A DNA stretch of 64,000 nucleotides from Stackebrandtia nassauensis DSM 44728. Its GTDB lineage: Bacteria; Actinomycetota; Actinomycetes; Mycobacteriales; Micromonosporaceae. The stretch lies in the NCBI RefSeq assembly GCF_000024545.1, contig NC_013947.1, forward strand, positions 2,046,001 through 2,110,000. Direction: 5' to 3'. Shown here piece by piece: positions 41,553 to 50,827 of the stretch. Both the position numbers and the translations under genes were made by a program. Each line of letters begins with the position of its first letter. Position 1 is the first letter of the stretch. The notes under the pieces are model-generated. The model was not told where the DNA came from. It saw only the letters and a program-made list of their open reading frames with translations, and ran no database searches.

Positions 41553-41556
41553 CGAG

Positions 41557-41889
41557 GTGAGCAACAGCTACGGTGCCGCGCGGGTGCGCGCGGTCGACAT
41601 GCGGTCCAAGCACGAATACGCGCGGCAACGATTCCTCGCCGGAATCGTCACCGGCCTGGTCGGGCAGATGATTCTGGCGTTCCTGCTGGGTCTGTTGCTG
41701 CTCTCCGACTCCGGCCTGGGCGTGCGCATCGACGGTGCCCTCATCTCCAGCCTGATCGCCACCCCCGGTGCCCTGTCGGCCGGATTCGCGATCATGCTCA
41801 AGGACGACGCCCGCGCCTTCGGCGGCGGCATCGTCGCCGGGGCGGTGGGCGCGACGCTGTTGTGGCTGGTGCTCAGCTGGATCTTCTAG
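41557..41889 (+). CDS. Small two-helix membrane protein, unknown
   Basis: About 110 aa. A charged N-terminus (RSKHEYARQRF) is followed by FLAGIVTGLVGQMILAFLLG and, after a short loop, LISSLIATPGALSAGFAIML and GGIVAGAVGATLLWLVL, so two to three membrane segments. The start is uncertain: GTG 41557 directly after cimA is used here; ATG 41599 is another choice. It sits between cimA and the FAH-family gene. Not recognised. Confidence 0.6.
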   Translation: MSNSYGAARVRAVDMRSKHEYARQRFLAGIVTGLVGQMILAFLLGLLLLSDSGLGVRIDGALISSLIATPGALSAGFAIMLKDDARAFGGGIVAGAVGATLLWLVLSWIF

Positions 41890-41987
41890 CGCCTTCCATC
41901 TCACAGCGGCCCGAGGGCCGTGGCTCGGGCACGTCGCCGCCTCGTTAGTCTCAAACCCGGATTTCGACAGTTGAGGGGATGACAGCG

Positions 41988-42767
41988 GTGCGTATCGCGA
42001 GAATTGCCCACGCCAGGGGCATGTCCTTTGCCACAGTGGAGGGTGAGGGGCCGGGTGCGACGGTGGCCGAGATCGACGGCCTCCCGTTCGGGGACCTGAG
42101 CCTGACCGGCCAGCGCTGGGCGCTGGAGGACGTCCGGCTGATGGCGCCGATCCTGCCCAGCAAGGTCGTGTGCGTCGGCCGCAACTACGCCGCGCACGCC
42201 GCCGAACAGTCCGCGCCGGTGCCCACCGAGCCGCTGCTGTTCCTCAAACCGTCCACCTCGGTGATCGGTCCCGGCGACGCGATCCGGCTGCCACCGCAGT
42301 CGCAGCAGGTCGACCACGAGGCCGAACTGGCCATCGTGATCGGGATACCGGGGGCGCGGCGGGTCACCACCCCGGCCGAGGCCGCCGCGGCGATCTTCGG
42401 CTACACCTGCGCCAACGACGTCACCGCCCGGGACCTGCAGAAGTCCGACAGCCAGTGGACCCGCGCCAAGGGCTTCGACTCGTTCTGTCCACTGGGGCCG
42501 TGGATCGAGACCGAACTGGACGTCTCCGACGTCGAGGTCCGTTGCGAGGTCAACGATTCGGTGCGGCAGTTGGGCCGCACCAAGGACATGACGTTCTCGC
42601 CCGCCACCATCGTGTCCTATGTGTCGCACGTGATGACGCTGCTGCCCGGCGACGTCATATTGACTGGAACGCCCGAAGGCATCGAGCCTATGGTGGCGGG
42701 AGATTCGGTAACCGTCTCGATCGAAGGCATCGGGACCTTGACAAATACGGTGGTCAACCTTGACTGA
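41988..42767 (+). CDS. Fumarylacetoacetate hydrolase (FAH) family protein
   Basis: 259 aa. The metal site residues appear in [12 protein letters not shown] (Glu pair) and [14 protein letters not shown] (Asp), with [10 protein letters not shown] and [13 protein letters not shown] typical of the FAH/hydratase-isomerase family (oxaloacetate decarboxylase or acylpyruvase types). GTG 41988 is chosen because GAGGGG is 9 nt before it; the ATG at 41979 touches that site. It overlaps gltX by 8 nt. The cimA-FAH-gltX order is common in actinobacteria but the metabolic link is not known. Confidence 0.88.
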   Translation: MRIARIAHARGMSFATVEGEGPGATVAEIDGLPFGDLSLTGQRWALEDVRLMAPILPSKVVCVGRNYAAHAAEQSAPVPTEPLLFLKPSTSVIGPGDAIRLPPQSQQVDHEAELAIVIGIPGARRVTTPAEAAAAIFGYTCANDVTARDLQKSDSQWTRAKGFDSFCPLGPWIETELDVSDVEVRCEVNDSVRQLGRTKDMTFSPATIVSYVSHVMTLLPGDVILTGTPEGIEPMVAGDSVTVSIEGIGTLTNTVVNLD

Positions 42768-44238
42768 GGTACGCACTCGCTTCTGCCCGTCCCCGACCGG
42801 GGTCCCGCACGTCGGTCTGGTCCGCACCTACCTGTTCAGCTGGGCCTACGCCCGGCACCACGGTGGACAGTTCGTGTTCCGGATCGAGGACACCGACGCC
42901 GCCCGCGACAGCGAGGAGTCCTACCACCAGCTGGTCGACGCGCTGAGCTGGATGGGCCTGGACTGGGACGAGGGCGTCGAGAAGGGCGGCCCGCACGGGC
43001 CGTACCGGCAGAGCGAACGCACCGAGATCTACGCCGACGTCATGAAGCGCCTCCTGGACGGTGGCTATGTCTACGAGGCCTTCTCCACCCCCGACGAGGT
43101 CGAGGCCCGGCACCGCGCCGCCGGTCGCGACCCGAAACTCGGCTACGACAACTTCGACCGCACCCTCACCCAGGAGCAGAAGGACACCTACCGCGCCGAG
43201 GGCCGCAAACCGGTGCTGCGGCTGCGGATGCCCGACACCCCGATCACCTTCACCGACGGGGTGCGCGGCGAGATCACCTACGAACCGGGCAACATCCCCG
43301 ACTTCGTCATCGCCCGCGCCGACGGTTCACCGCTGTACACGCTGACCAACCCGGTCGACGACGCGATGATGCGCATCACCCACATCATCCGGGGCGAGGA
43401 CCTGCTGTCGTCCACGCCGCGCCAGATCGCCCTGTACCGGGCCCTTGTGGACCTCGGTGTCGCCGAGCGGGTCCCGCAGTTCGCCCACGCGCCGCTGGTG
43501 GTCGACGAGTCCCGCAAGAAGATGTCCAAACGCGACCCCCGCATGGACCTGCTCGCCTACCGCGACAAGGGTTACCTGCCCGAGGGAATCATCAACTACG
43601 TCGGCACGCTCGGGTGGTCCATCGCCGCCGACCGGGACGTGTTCACCCTCGACGAGATGGTCGCCGCCTTCGACCTGGCAGACGTCAACTCCAGCCCGGC
43701 CCGCTTCGACGAGAAGAAGCTCGACGCCATCAACGCCCACCACATCCGGCAGCTGGCGCCCGAGGACCTGGCCAAACGCCTCATCCCGGTGCTCCAGAAA
43801 CTGAACCTGCTGCCCGACGAGCCCACCGCCGAACAGTTGCGGGTGCTCGCCGTGGCGACGCCGCTGGTGCAGGAGCGCACCGGCACCCTGGTGCAGGGCG
43901 CCGAGATGCTGCGGTTCCTCTACGCCGGTGAGGACTTCGCGCTCGACGAGGCCAGCGCCACCAAGACCCTCAAGGGTGACGCCGGTACCGTCCTGGACGC
44001 CTCGATCGAGGTGCTGTCGAAACTGGACGACTGGAGCACCGAAGCGATCGAGACCGCGCTGAAGACCAAGCTCATCGACGAGCTGGAGATCAAGCCCCGC
44101 AAGGCCTTCGCACCGGTACGGGTGGCGGCAACAGGCAAGACGGTGTCGCCGCCGCTGTACGAGTCGCTGGAACTGCTGGGCCGCGAGGTCAGCCTGGATC
44201 GCCTGCGCGCCGCCCGGGAACGCGTCGCGGAGAGCTGA
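42760..44238 (+). CDS. gltX: Glutamyl-tRNA synthetase
   Basis: 492 aa, non-discriminating type expected in actinobacteria, so it may charge tRNA-Glu and tRNA-Gln. The class I signatures are [18 protein letters not shown] (HIGH variant HVGL) and KKMSKRD (KMSKS). TTG 42760 gives the family's start [13 protein letters not shown] and overlaps the FAH stop by 8 nt. The C-terminal helical anticodon-binding region is complete. A strong terminator follows. No tRNA-Glu gene is adjacent. Confidence 0.96.
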   Translation: MTEVRTRFCPSPTGVPHVGLVRTYLFSWAYARHHGGQFVFRIEDTDAARDSEESYHQLVDALSWMGLDWDEGVEKGGPHGPYRQSERTEIYADVMKRLLDGGYVYEAFSTPDEVEARHRAAGRDPKLGYDNFDRTLTQEQKDTYRAEGRKPVLRLRMPDTPITFTDGVRGEITYEPGNIPDFVIARADGSPLYTLTNPVDDAMMRITHIIRGEDLLSSTPRQIALYRALVDLGVAERVPQFAHAPLVVDESRKKMSKRDPRMDLLAYRDKGYLPEGIINYVGTLGWSIAADRDVFTLDEMVAAFDLADVNSSPARFDEKKLDAINAHHIRQLAPEDLAKRLIPVLQKLNLLPDEPTAEQLRVLAVATPLVQERTGTLVQGAEMLRFLYAGEDFALDEASATKTLKGDAGTVLDASIEVLSKLDDWSTEAIETALKTKLIDELEIKPRKAFAPVRVAATGKTVSPPLYESLELLGREVSLDRLRAARERVAES

Positions 44239-44247
44239 ATCCGTCCG

Positions 44248-44279
44248 ACGGCACCCGAGACCACGGTCTCGGGTGCCGT
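44248..44279 (+). terminator. Terminator after gltX
   Basis: A 15-bp perfect inverted repeat (44248-44262 with 44265-44279), 9 nt after the stop; the tight centre would open to a 4-nt loop. A short T follows. Confidence 0.8.
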
Positions 44280-44332
44280 TCGTGCAAGGTCATTGCAAGG
44301 TTTCGCCGCCCGCGCGCGGATACGTTTCCCGC

Positions 44333-44890
44333 ATGAATGAGGGACCCGCGCAGACCGTCACCCCGATCGAGAGGATGTATCGGGCTGGCAAGGAGCTCAT
44401 ACCCGGGGTGGCGACGAAGGTGTCCGGTGCGGCGCAGTCGTTGCAGCTGGCGTGTCCGGCGATCGACGTCCAGACCGCACTCGCCGGTGACCCCAAGGGA
44501 ATGCGTTCCATCCTGGAACTGTGCGAGGAACTGCATGACGCGCTGGGGCGGCTGACCGTGTCGCTGAACAACTGCGCCAGCGCCGTGGTGACGGCGGCCG
44601 ACGACTTCGTGGCGACCGATGAGCGAGCGGCCAGGGATGTTCGCTCGGTCGACGCCGAGCTGCGGTCCGCCGTCCCGACCCCGGCCGTTGAGGTCAGCGA
44701 GATCGACGACCACTCCGCTCCCGGGGCGACGGTGGAGACGGTGCCATCCGACGAGAGCCCGAGCAAGACCCACGAAAAGCACATCGACTCAACGCCCGCT
44801 CCGGAAGACTTGCCCACGGCGGAGGAGAACCAGCGGGAGCGGGACGAACGGATCGACGACGTCGAACTGCCCGAAGGAGAGTGGCGATGA
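44333..44890 (+). CDS. EspC/WXG100-like helical protein
   Basis: 185 aa. Residues 50-110 form a helical hairpin: LEELHDALGRLTVSLNN-type heptads followed by AADDFVATDERAARDV, the pattern of EspC/DUF2580 and other ESX-secreted or toxin-associated proteins. The tail (about 120-185) is acidic and disordered. ATG 44333 lies 6 nt after TACGTT with no Shine-Dalgarno, so leaderless. It overlaps the next gene by 4 nt (ATGA). No EccC ATPase or other type VII component is in the window. Family call is tentative. Confidence 0.65.
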   Translation: MNEGPAQTVTPIERMYRAGKELIPGVATKVSGAAQSLQLACPAIDVQTALAGDPKGMRSILELCEELHDALGRLTVSLNNCASAVVTAADDFVATDERAARDVRSVDAELRSAVPTPAVEVSEIDDHSAPGATVETVPSDESPSKTHEKHIDSTPAPEDLPTAEENQRERDERIDDVELPEGEWR

Positions 44891-46077
44891 CCACTTTCGA
44901 CAAAGCCGCTTACGACGGCATCCTCGACGAGATCGAGAAGTACCTGGGTTACCTCAAGGGCAACGAGTTGGTCTTCGAGTACATGGAGGCCGTCCGGGAG
45001 AAGGTCGAAGCCACCGGCAGACCGCCCGTGACCCAGAAGAACTACACGACGCCCTGCGCCAATCCGGAGTTCACCTACCAGCCGCTCTACCACCTGCCCA
45101 CCCTCGACGGCGGTGAAGTGCCGAGGGAGCTGGAGAAGAAGATCCACGCCAACGCCGACGCGTGCTGGCACAACGGGAAGACCTGGGCGGCCGGAATCGC
45201 CGGTCAGGCACGCGCGATCACCGAGCAGATCACCAGCCCCGACGTCGCCGAACTCGAAACCGCCCTCACCGCGTTGAAGGAGAAGGTGATGCAGCCCCTC
45301 GAACTGCTCATCGACTCCAACGCCGACCTCCCCGGGCCGTACCGGATTCCACTGCCCGACGGCGAGAACTCACTGGACGGGGACTGGGCGAACCTGAAGA
45401 ACTTCACCAACACCTGGCACGGAACCGCCGCCGAAGAATTCCGAACCCTGCACGACAAGCTGAACTCCTACGTCGGCATGTACGCGTACTTCGCCGCGAC
45501 GGCGGCACTGGAACTGGCGGCCGCGACCGACGTCATCGCCTCCGCCCAGCAGGGGCTGGTCATGTCCGTCAAGGACGTCCGCAAGACGCTTGTCGCCCAG
45601 CTCAAGGAGTGGCACGACACCGACAGCCCACCCGAGGACGAGGAGCTGTCGGTTTTCATGTTGATCGTCGAGCTCCTGCCGATCACGAAGGTGTACAAAG
45701 GCGCTCGTCTCATCGTCGAGGCCGTCGACGACCCGAAGGTGGTCATCGGTGTCCTGGCGGACATCAAGCGAACCATCGTGGGAAAGAGCTGGAAGGGCAT
45801 CGAGAACGAGGGCAAGGAGCCGTTCGAGGCGGCGAACTCCGAAGTGGTGTTGAAGAGCCTGACCACGATGCTGCGACAGACCTACCTTCACGACTTCATG
45901 GAGGCGCTGAGCGAGCTGTCGGCGGCACCCGATGGTTCCCTGAACTTCGTCCGCTCGCTGCAGGACACCGGAATGTGGGCTCCCCCGACCGTGCCGCGGG
46001 GAAGTGTGCTGCGCGACGGCGACGCCTACCCGCCCGACGCGTGCCCTCCTTACGGTTCGACCGGCTCGCCGCGCTGA
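44887..46077 (+). CDS. WXG-like large helical protein, partner of the EspC-like gene
   Basis: 396 aa. The N-terminal part has EKYLGYLKGNELVFEYMEAV. A central helical hairpin contains TWHGTAAEEFRTLHDKL (about 180-197), where W-x-G and the following E--F match the WXG100 turn. Two hydrophobic helices follow (YAYFAATAALELAAAT; FMLIVELLPITKVYKG). The C-terminus is Pro-rich with no toxin domain recognised. ATG 44887 overlaps the upstream stop. It looks like a polymorphic-toxin or ESX substrate scaffold without a catalytic module; function unknown. Confidence 0.62.
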   Translation: MTTFDKAAYDGILDEIEKYLGYLKGNELVFEYMEAVREKVEATGRPPVTQKNYTTPCANPEFTYQPLYHLPTLDGGEVPRELEKKIHANADACWHNGKTWAAGIAGQARAITEQITSPDVAELETALTALKEKVMQPLELLIDSNADLPGPYRIPLPDGENSLDGDWANLKNFTNTWHGTAAEEFRTLHDKLNSYVGMYAYFAATAALELAAATDVIASAQQGLVMSVKDVRKTLVAQLKEWHDTDSPPEDEELSVFMLIVELLPITKVYKGARLIVEAVDDPKVVIGVLADIKRTIVGKSWKGIENEGKEPFEAANSEVVLKSLTTMLRQTYLHDFMEALSELSAAPDGSLNFVRSLQDTGMWAPPTVPRGSVLRDGDAYPPDACPPYGSTGSPR

Positions 46078-46182
46078 CCGCGTCAAACCCCGCTCAGGTG
46101 GCGCGATCTGGTGATGAGCCGCCACGGTCCTTCCGCGTAGCGTGGTGCACGTCATACGCACCCGAGCGGAAGGAGCGGCGAC

Positions 46183-49100
46183 GTGCTTGTCCGGCTCCTC
46201 GGTGGGGTGGAGGTCGCGGGCGCTGAGGGCCAGTGGCGGACGGTGCCCGGCAAACGCGCCGGTGTCCTGGCGGTCCTGGCCGTCGCGGCGGGCGAACCGG
46301 TGCCCGCCGACGAACTGGTGCACCGGGTCTGGGGCGCCTCGGCCGTCGCTCTGGCCGACGGCGCGGTCTACCCGCACATCACCCGGCTGCGGGCGACGCT
46401 GTCACCGGCCGGACTCACCATCTCCCGGGCTCGCGGCGGCTACGTCCTCGACCTCGACGCCGACCAGGTCGATCTACTGACCATACGGGCGCTGGCCGTG
46501 CGGGCCCGCGAGGCCGCCGAGACGGGGGAGGACGCGAAGGCGCTCACCGCCTGGCAACGGGCCACCGCGCTGTTGCGCGGCGAGGCGCTGGCCGGGGTCG
46601 ATGGCGACTGGGCCGAGCGGTTCCGGCAGAGCTTCGGCGGCGAGGCGCGGTCGCTGCTGGCCGAACGCTACGGCTGGGAGCTGCGCTGGGGCCGCCACCA
46701 CGCCGTCGTCGACGAACTGCTGGCCGCCATGGTCCGGTACCCGACCTGCGAGAGCCTGGCCGAGCACCTGATGCTGGCCCTGTACCGGTGCGGTCGGCAG
46801 GCCGAGGCACTGGCGGTCTTCGATCGCACCGCGCGGCTGCTGCGGGACCGGCTCGGCGTCGACCCTTCCGAGTCGCTGCGAAGGCTGCACCGCCGGATCC
46901 TCAACCAGGATGCCGGACTCGCCGCCCCCGAACCGATGGCGTTCAAGACAACCACGTCAGAAACAACCACAGTAGACGATGCCCCGGCAGACACCGTTGT
47001 TCCGGCGCAATTGCCCGCCCCACCACGCGCCTTCGTCGGACGCGAATCCGAACTGGCGGCCCTCAAACGCGACGCGGACCGCACCTCGGTCCTGATCCTG
47101 GACGGCATGCCCGGCGTCGGCAAGACCGCGACCGCGGTACGTCTCGCCACCGAACTGGCCCAGCGATACCCCGACGGACAGCTGTTCCTCGACCTGCACG
47201 GCTACTCCGGCGACGTCCCGGCGGTCGAACCCGCCGAGGCACTGGTGCGGCTGTTGCGCGGCCTCGGCGCCGAGGCGGACCAGATCCCGACCGGCCTTGA
47301 CGAACGCTCAGCGGAGCTGCGCACCCGGCTGGCGGGCCGTCGGGTGCTGATCCTGCTCGACAACGCGGCCACCAGCGCCCAGGTCCGGCCGCTGCTGCCG
47401 GGCGGGACCGACTGCCTCACGATCATCACCAGCCGCCGCCGGTTGCCCGACCTTCTGGAGGCGGCACCGGCGTCGCTCGACGTCCTGGAACCGGAGGAGG
47501 CGGTGCGGCTGCTGGTCGCCGCGGTGGACGACCCGAAGCGGGTCGCCGAGGACTCCGCCGACACCGCCGCGATCGTCGAGGTCGCCGGTCGGCTGCCACT
47601 GGCGATCCGGCTGATCGCGGCCCGGCTGCGCAACCGCCGCAACTGGACCGCCGGGTTCATGCTGGGACGGTTGCGGGACGAGACGATCCTGAGTGAACTG
47701 TCCGCACAGGACGTCGCTGTGGCTTCGGCGTTCTCGATGTCCTATGCCGAACTGGACGATGGTCATCGCCGGATGTTCCGGCTGCTGGGCCTGTTTCCCG
47801 GGCAGGACTTCGATGCCACCTTCGCGGCGGCCTTGGCCGACGTCGCGCCGGAGGCGGCCGATCGGATGCTGGAGGACCTGGTCGACGCGCACCTGTTGCG
47901 CAGCGCCGAGCCGGGACGGTACCGGTTCCACGACCTGATGCGCCACTACGCGGCGACCATCGCGACCGAGACCGAGACGGCCGCCGAAGTCGAGGCCGCT
48001 CGGACGCGCTTGTACGACACCGCCGCGGTCATGCTGCGTCACGCTATTTCGCAGTACGACTCCTATGTGGGGTATTACCCAAGATTGATCGAAGCCGTCG
48101 ACCCGCCCGAGTCCCCGTGGCGAACGCGGGCCGAGGCGTCCGCGTGGTTCGGCACCGAACTGCCCAACCTGAAGGCGATGCTGCGATCCGCCAACGAGCA
48201 CCGGATGGACCGTCACTGCGCGGAGATGGCGGCGGCGATGTCGGCCTACTACAGCCACCATCATGCTGACCACGACCTGGACCGTATCGGGGAATGGGGT
48301 CTGGGCAGTGCCCGCCGGATCGGCGATCGGGAGTGTGAGGGCTACTTTCTCAACAAGCTCGCAGGGGCTTATCAGGCTTGGGGGGACGTCGGCATGGCCG
48401 AACGGCTCCACGAACAGGCGTTGGCCGTTCGGCGCGAGCTCGGCGACGCCCGCTATATCGTCTCCAGCCTGTCCAACCTCGCTCTCGTGCATGGGCACTC
48501 CGGCGAATATGACCGGGCTGTCGAGTTGCGCGGCGAGGCGCTCGCGCTGGCCGCCGACAATGGACTCGTCGAACTCGAACGGCTCATCTGCGTCTACATG
48601 GCCGGTTCACTGTGCGAGAGCGGCCGAATCGCCGAAGCCCGGCTTCAGTTGGAGCGGGCCGGGGAACTGCTGACCGGCTCCGATGACGCGTTCGCTCGGA
48701 TGAGTCTCGACGCGCACTGGGGAAACGTGAAACGCGGTGAGGGCGATCCCGTCGAGGCCCAACGGCTTCATGAACGGGCGTTGGCCGCGTACGAGACCCA
48801 CGGTCACTCGGTGGGACAGGTTCAGATGCACTCCGAGATCGCCAGCGACCTGATCGCGCGGGAACTGTGGGACGAGGCGTGGAAGTCCTGCGTCACGTCC
48901 ATGGAATTGCTGGGCGACACCGAACGTCCCGAGCTGCGGGCGGAGAACCTGCTGACGATGGCAGAGGTGTGCCTGGCACGCGGTCACGACGAGGACGCGT
49001 TCGAACAGCTCAGCGCGGTGGCGGACCTCGCCGAGAGCCGCGATTCGGCCGTGCTGCGCGCCAAGGCCGACTGGGGCCTGGCCCGGGTCGCGTCCGCCAA

Positions 49101-49209
49101 GGGGGACAACGAAAACGCCGTCCAGCACGCCGAACGAGCCCTCGCCTACTACTCCCGCTTCGACACACCCCGCACCGAAGCCATCCGCCGCTTCCTGTCC
49201 CAGCCCTGA
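46183..49209 (+). CDS. AfsR/SARP-like STAND regulator (BTAD, NB-ARC, TPR)
   Basis: 1008 aa. An OmpR-like winged helix (about 1-90) and bacterial transcriptional activator domain (about 95-240) are followed by NB-ARC with Walker A GMPGVGKT (about 308-315) and Walker B-like LILLDNA, then TPR repeats from about 690 to the end. Such proteins activate secondary-metabolite or stress genes after nucleotide-driven oligomerisation. GTG 46183 has AAGGAG 9 nt upstream. It lies 105 nt after the WXG-like pair and may regulate it. No biosynthetic cluster is adjacent. Confidence 0.92.
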   Translation: MLVRLLGGVEVAGAEGQWRTVPGKRAGVLAVLAVAAGEPVPADELVHRVWGASAVALADGAVYPHITRLRATLSPAGLTISRARGGYVLDLDADQVDLLTIRALAVRAREAAETGEDAKALTAWQRATALLRGEALAGVDGDWAERFRQSFGGEARSLLAERYGWELRWGRHHAVVDELLAAMVRYPTCESLAEHLMLALYRCGRQAEALAVFDRTARLLRDRLGVDPSESLRRLHRRILNQDAGLAAPEPMAFKTTTSETTTVDDAPADTVVPAQLPAPPRAFVGRESELAALKRDADRTSVLILDGMPGVGKTATAVRLATELAQRYPDGQLFLDLHGYSGDVPAVEPAEALVRLLRGLGAEADQIPTGLDERSAELRTRLAGRRVLILLDNAATSAQVRPLLPGGTDCLTIITSRRRLPDLLEAAPASLDVLEPEEAVRLLVAAVDDPKRVAEDSADTAAIVEVAGRLPLAIRLIAARLRNRRNWTAGFMLGRLRDETILSELSAQDVAVASAFSMSYAELDDGHRRMFRLLGLFPGQDFDATFAAALADVAPEAADRMLEDLVDAHLLRSAEPGRYRFHDLMRHYAATIATETETAAEVEAARTRLYDTAAVMLRHAISQYDSYVGYYPRLIEAVDPPESPWRTRAEASAWFGTELPNLKAMLRSANEHRMDRHCAEMAAAMSAYYSHHHADHDLDRIGEWGLGSARRIGDRECEGYFLNKLAGAYQAWGDVGMAERLHEQALAVRRELGDARYIVSSLSNLALVHGHSGEYDRAVELRGEALALAADNGLVELERLICVYMAGSLCESGRIAEARLQLERAGELLTGSDDAFARMSLDAHWGNVKRGEGDPVEAQRLHERALAAYETHGHSVGQVQMHSEIASDLIARELWDEAWKSCVTSMELLGDTERPELRAENLLTMAEVCLARGHDEDAFEQLSAVADLAESRDSAVLRAKADWGLARVASAKGDNENAVQHAERALAYYSRFDTPRTEAIRRFLSQP

Positions 49210-49223
49210 CCCTCAGACACGCC

Positions 49224-49258
49224 GGACGGGCGTCCTCCACGATGGAGAACGCCCGTCC
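49224..49258. terminator. Two-tier hairpin between convergent genes
   Basis: Outer stem GGACGGGCGT/ACGCCCGTCC (49224-49233 with 49249-49258) and inner stem CTCCA/TGGAG. It separates the AfsR-like gene from the small basic protein. Confidence 0.7.
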
Positions 49259-49267
49259 GCTGTCGTC

Positions 49268-49441
49268 CTAACGCTTCGACCCGCGCTTGGCCTGCAGTCG
49301 CTGGATCAGCTCCCGCTTGGCGGCCATCGGGTCGTGGCCGTGCTTGCCGCCGCCGAAACCCTTGCCGCGCAGATCGTTCTTCGACAGTTTGCGACGTTGT
49401 CCGCCAACGCCGAGCATGTCGTTTCCGCGTCCCTTGCTCAT
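49268..49441 (-). CDS. Small basic protein (DUF6243-like)
   Basis: 57 aa, 30% Lys/Arg, with MLGVGGQRRKLSKNDLRGKG in the middle and KRELIQRLQAK at the end. AGGAG lies 6-7 nt before ATG 49441, and a longer frame has no such site. Short proteins of this type occur in Streptomyces and relatives as DUF6243; I recall the name but cannot confirm it here. Possibly nucleic-acid binding. Divergent from a TetR gene. Confidence 0.6.
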   Translation of the reverse strand: MSKGRGNDMLGVGGQRRKLSKNDLRGKGFGGGKHGHDPMAAKRELIQRLQAKRGSKR

Positions 49442-49540
49442 CTGATTCTCCTGAAAGTCGTGAATGTTCTGGGCGAGTGGGGATCTCAGGTCGTGTTGCG
49501 AATCAGCATTGCGGTCCTCCAAGGTTTCGAACTTCCAAGA

Positions 49541-49597
49541 CGAGACGGTTCGTCTCGCTTGACTTGGACACTAACATACATGAGACGAAACGTCTCG
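49541..49597. promoter_or_regulatory. Two GAGACG-N3-CGTCTC palindromes, TetR operators
   Basis: CGAGACG-GTT-CGTCTCG at 49541-49557 and GAGACG-AAA-CGTCTC at 49582-49596; centres are 40 bp apart (near four turns). The second abuts TAGAAT (49600-49605), which ends 7 nt before the TetR ATG. Confidence 0.75.
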
Positions 49598-49612
49598 TCT
49601 AGAATATTTCCT

Positions 49613-50212
49613 ATGACGGAGGCCACCCGAAAACCCGACGCGTCCCGGCGCAGCCAGCGCTCCCGCGAAGCCATCCTCACCGCGGCCATGGAGCTGATGG
49701 CCGAGGTCGGCTACGCCAAACTCACCATCGAGGCGATCGCGGCCCGCGCCGGAGCCGGGAAACAGACCATCTACCGGTGGTGGCCCACCAAGAGCGCGGT
49801 GGTCCTGGACGCCTTCCGGCTCAACGCCGAGACCCAGGAGGACGAGGTCGACTTCCCCGACACCGGCGACCTGGACGCCGACCTCAGGATCGTCATGCGC
49901 GCCATCGCCGACGAGTGCAACAACCCCCGCTACGACGGCCCGGCCCGCGTCATGATCGCCGAGGCCCAGCACGACCCCGAGTTCGGTGCCGAGGCCCGCG
50001 AGGCGTTCCTGCTGCCCGCCATCACCGCCACCAAGGAGCGGCTGCGGTCAGGCCAGCGGGCCGGGCAGCTGCGCGCCGACGCCGACCTGGACGTGGTGGT
50101 GGAGCTGCTGTTCGGCCCGATCCACCACCGCTGGCTGCATTCGACCGCGCCGATCACGCACGCCTACGCCGACCAGATCGTCGACTACGTGCTGGCGGCC
50201 GTCAGGCCGTGA
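49613..50212 (+). CDS. TetR-family transcriptional regulator
   Basis: 199 aa. HTH at about 15-62 (LTIEAIAARAGAGKQTIYRWWPTK) and a TetR_C_16/AcrR-like C-terminal domain. ATG 49613 has no Shine-Dalgarno but lies 7 nt after TAGAAT, so leaderless. Two matching palindromes upstream are its likely operators; they sit between it and the divergent small basic gene, the only candidate target besides itself. Ligand unknown. Confidence 0.9.
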   Translation: MTEATRKPDASRRSQRSREAILTAAMELMAEVGYAKLTIEAIAARAGAGKQTIYRWWPTKSAVVLDAFRLNAETQEDEVDFPDTGDLDADLRIVMRAIADECNNPRYDGPARVMIAEAQHDPEFGAEAREAFLLPAITATKERLRSGQRAGQLRADADLDVVVELLFGPIHHRWLHSTAPITHAYADQIVDYVLAAVRP

Positions 50213-50215
50213 CGG

Positions 50216-50827
50216 CTACGGCAGCCGCTTCTTCCAGTCCAAGCCGGTCACCGCGATGCGATGTTTGACCGAACCGTTCCATTCGGTGGTGAACCCGGCT
50301 TCGGTGAGGGCGGCGACGACCTCCCGCCCGACCGCCGCGCCGTGCTCCGGGTCGCGGGAGTAGGTGCCGTAAGCCAGCAACAGGTCTCCGTCGACGGCCC
50401 TCGCGGTGTCCTGCGAGTGGAAGAACACGTAGCCGTGATCGCCTTCGGCGGCTTCGCCACGGATCTCGCCGGGGCCGCAGGTCATGCAGCAGGAGAAGTT
50501 CATCCGAGCGGTGACGCCGCTCGCGTCCAGGCGATCGAACACGGCCGTCAGCCGGTCCACATCGGTCACCGCGGGCCAGGACTCTTGCTCCGCCAGTCGA
50601 TCTCGCCACATCGGCTTCAGTAGCGCCGTCACCTGTGCCTCGGTGATCGGTTCCTCGTCCAACTCCTCGGCGTGCGGGAACTCATCCTCGACGCCTTCCC
50701 AGACGTCCTGCGTCAACTCGGCGAAGGTCGTGAAACCCTCGTCGATGATCTCCTGCGCGTATTGCCGTATGTACGCGGTCTTCTTGTCGTCCAGCGGTGG
50801 GACGTCTTCGGCTTCGGGGGAGTTCAT
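50216..50827 (-). CDS. DUF6891 family protein, short paralogue
   Basis: 203 aa. The core is ARMNFSCCMTCGPGEI, GDHGYVFFHSQDT, LLLAYGTYS and GLDWKKRLP at the C-terminus, a domain known in actinobacteria as DUF6891. The CC-x-x-C cluster suggests a metal or redox site (inference). ATG 50827 overlaps the stop of its longer paralogue by 4 nt (ATGA), so both come from one mRNA. Function unknown. Confidence 0.75.
   Translation of the reverse strand: MNSPEAEDVPPLDDKKTAYIRQYAQEIIDEGFTTFAELTQDVWEGVEDEFPHAEELDEEPITEAQVTALLKPMWRDRLAEQESWPAVTDVDRLTAVFDRLDASGVTARMNFSCCMTCGPGEIRGEAAEGDHGYVFFHSQDTARAVDGDLLLAYGTYSRDPEHGAAVGREVVAALTEAGFTTEWNGSVKHRIAVTGLDWKKRLP

Noticed and set aside
42721-44340. Possible tRNA-Glu next to gltX
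   Set aside because: No cloverleaf or GTTCGA-type T-loop was found in the flanks.
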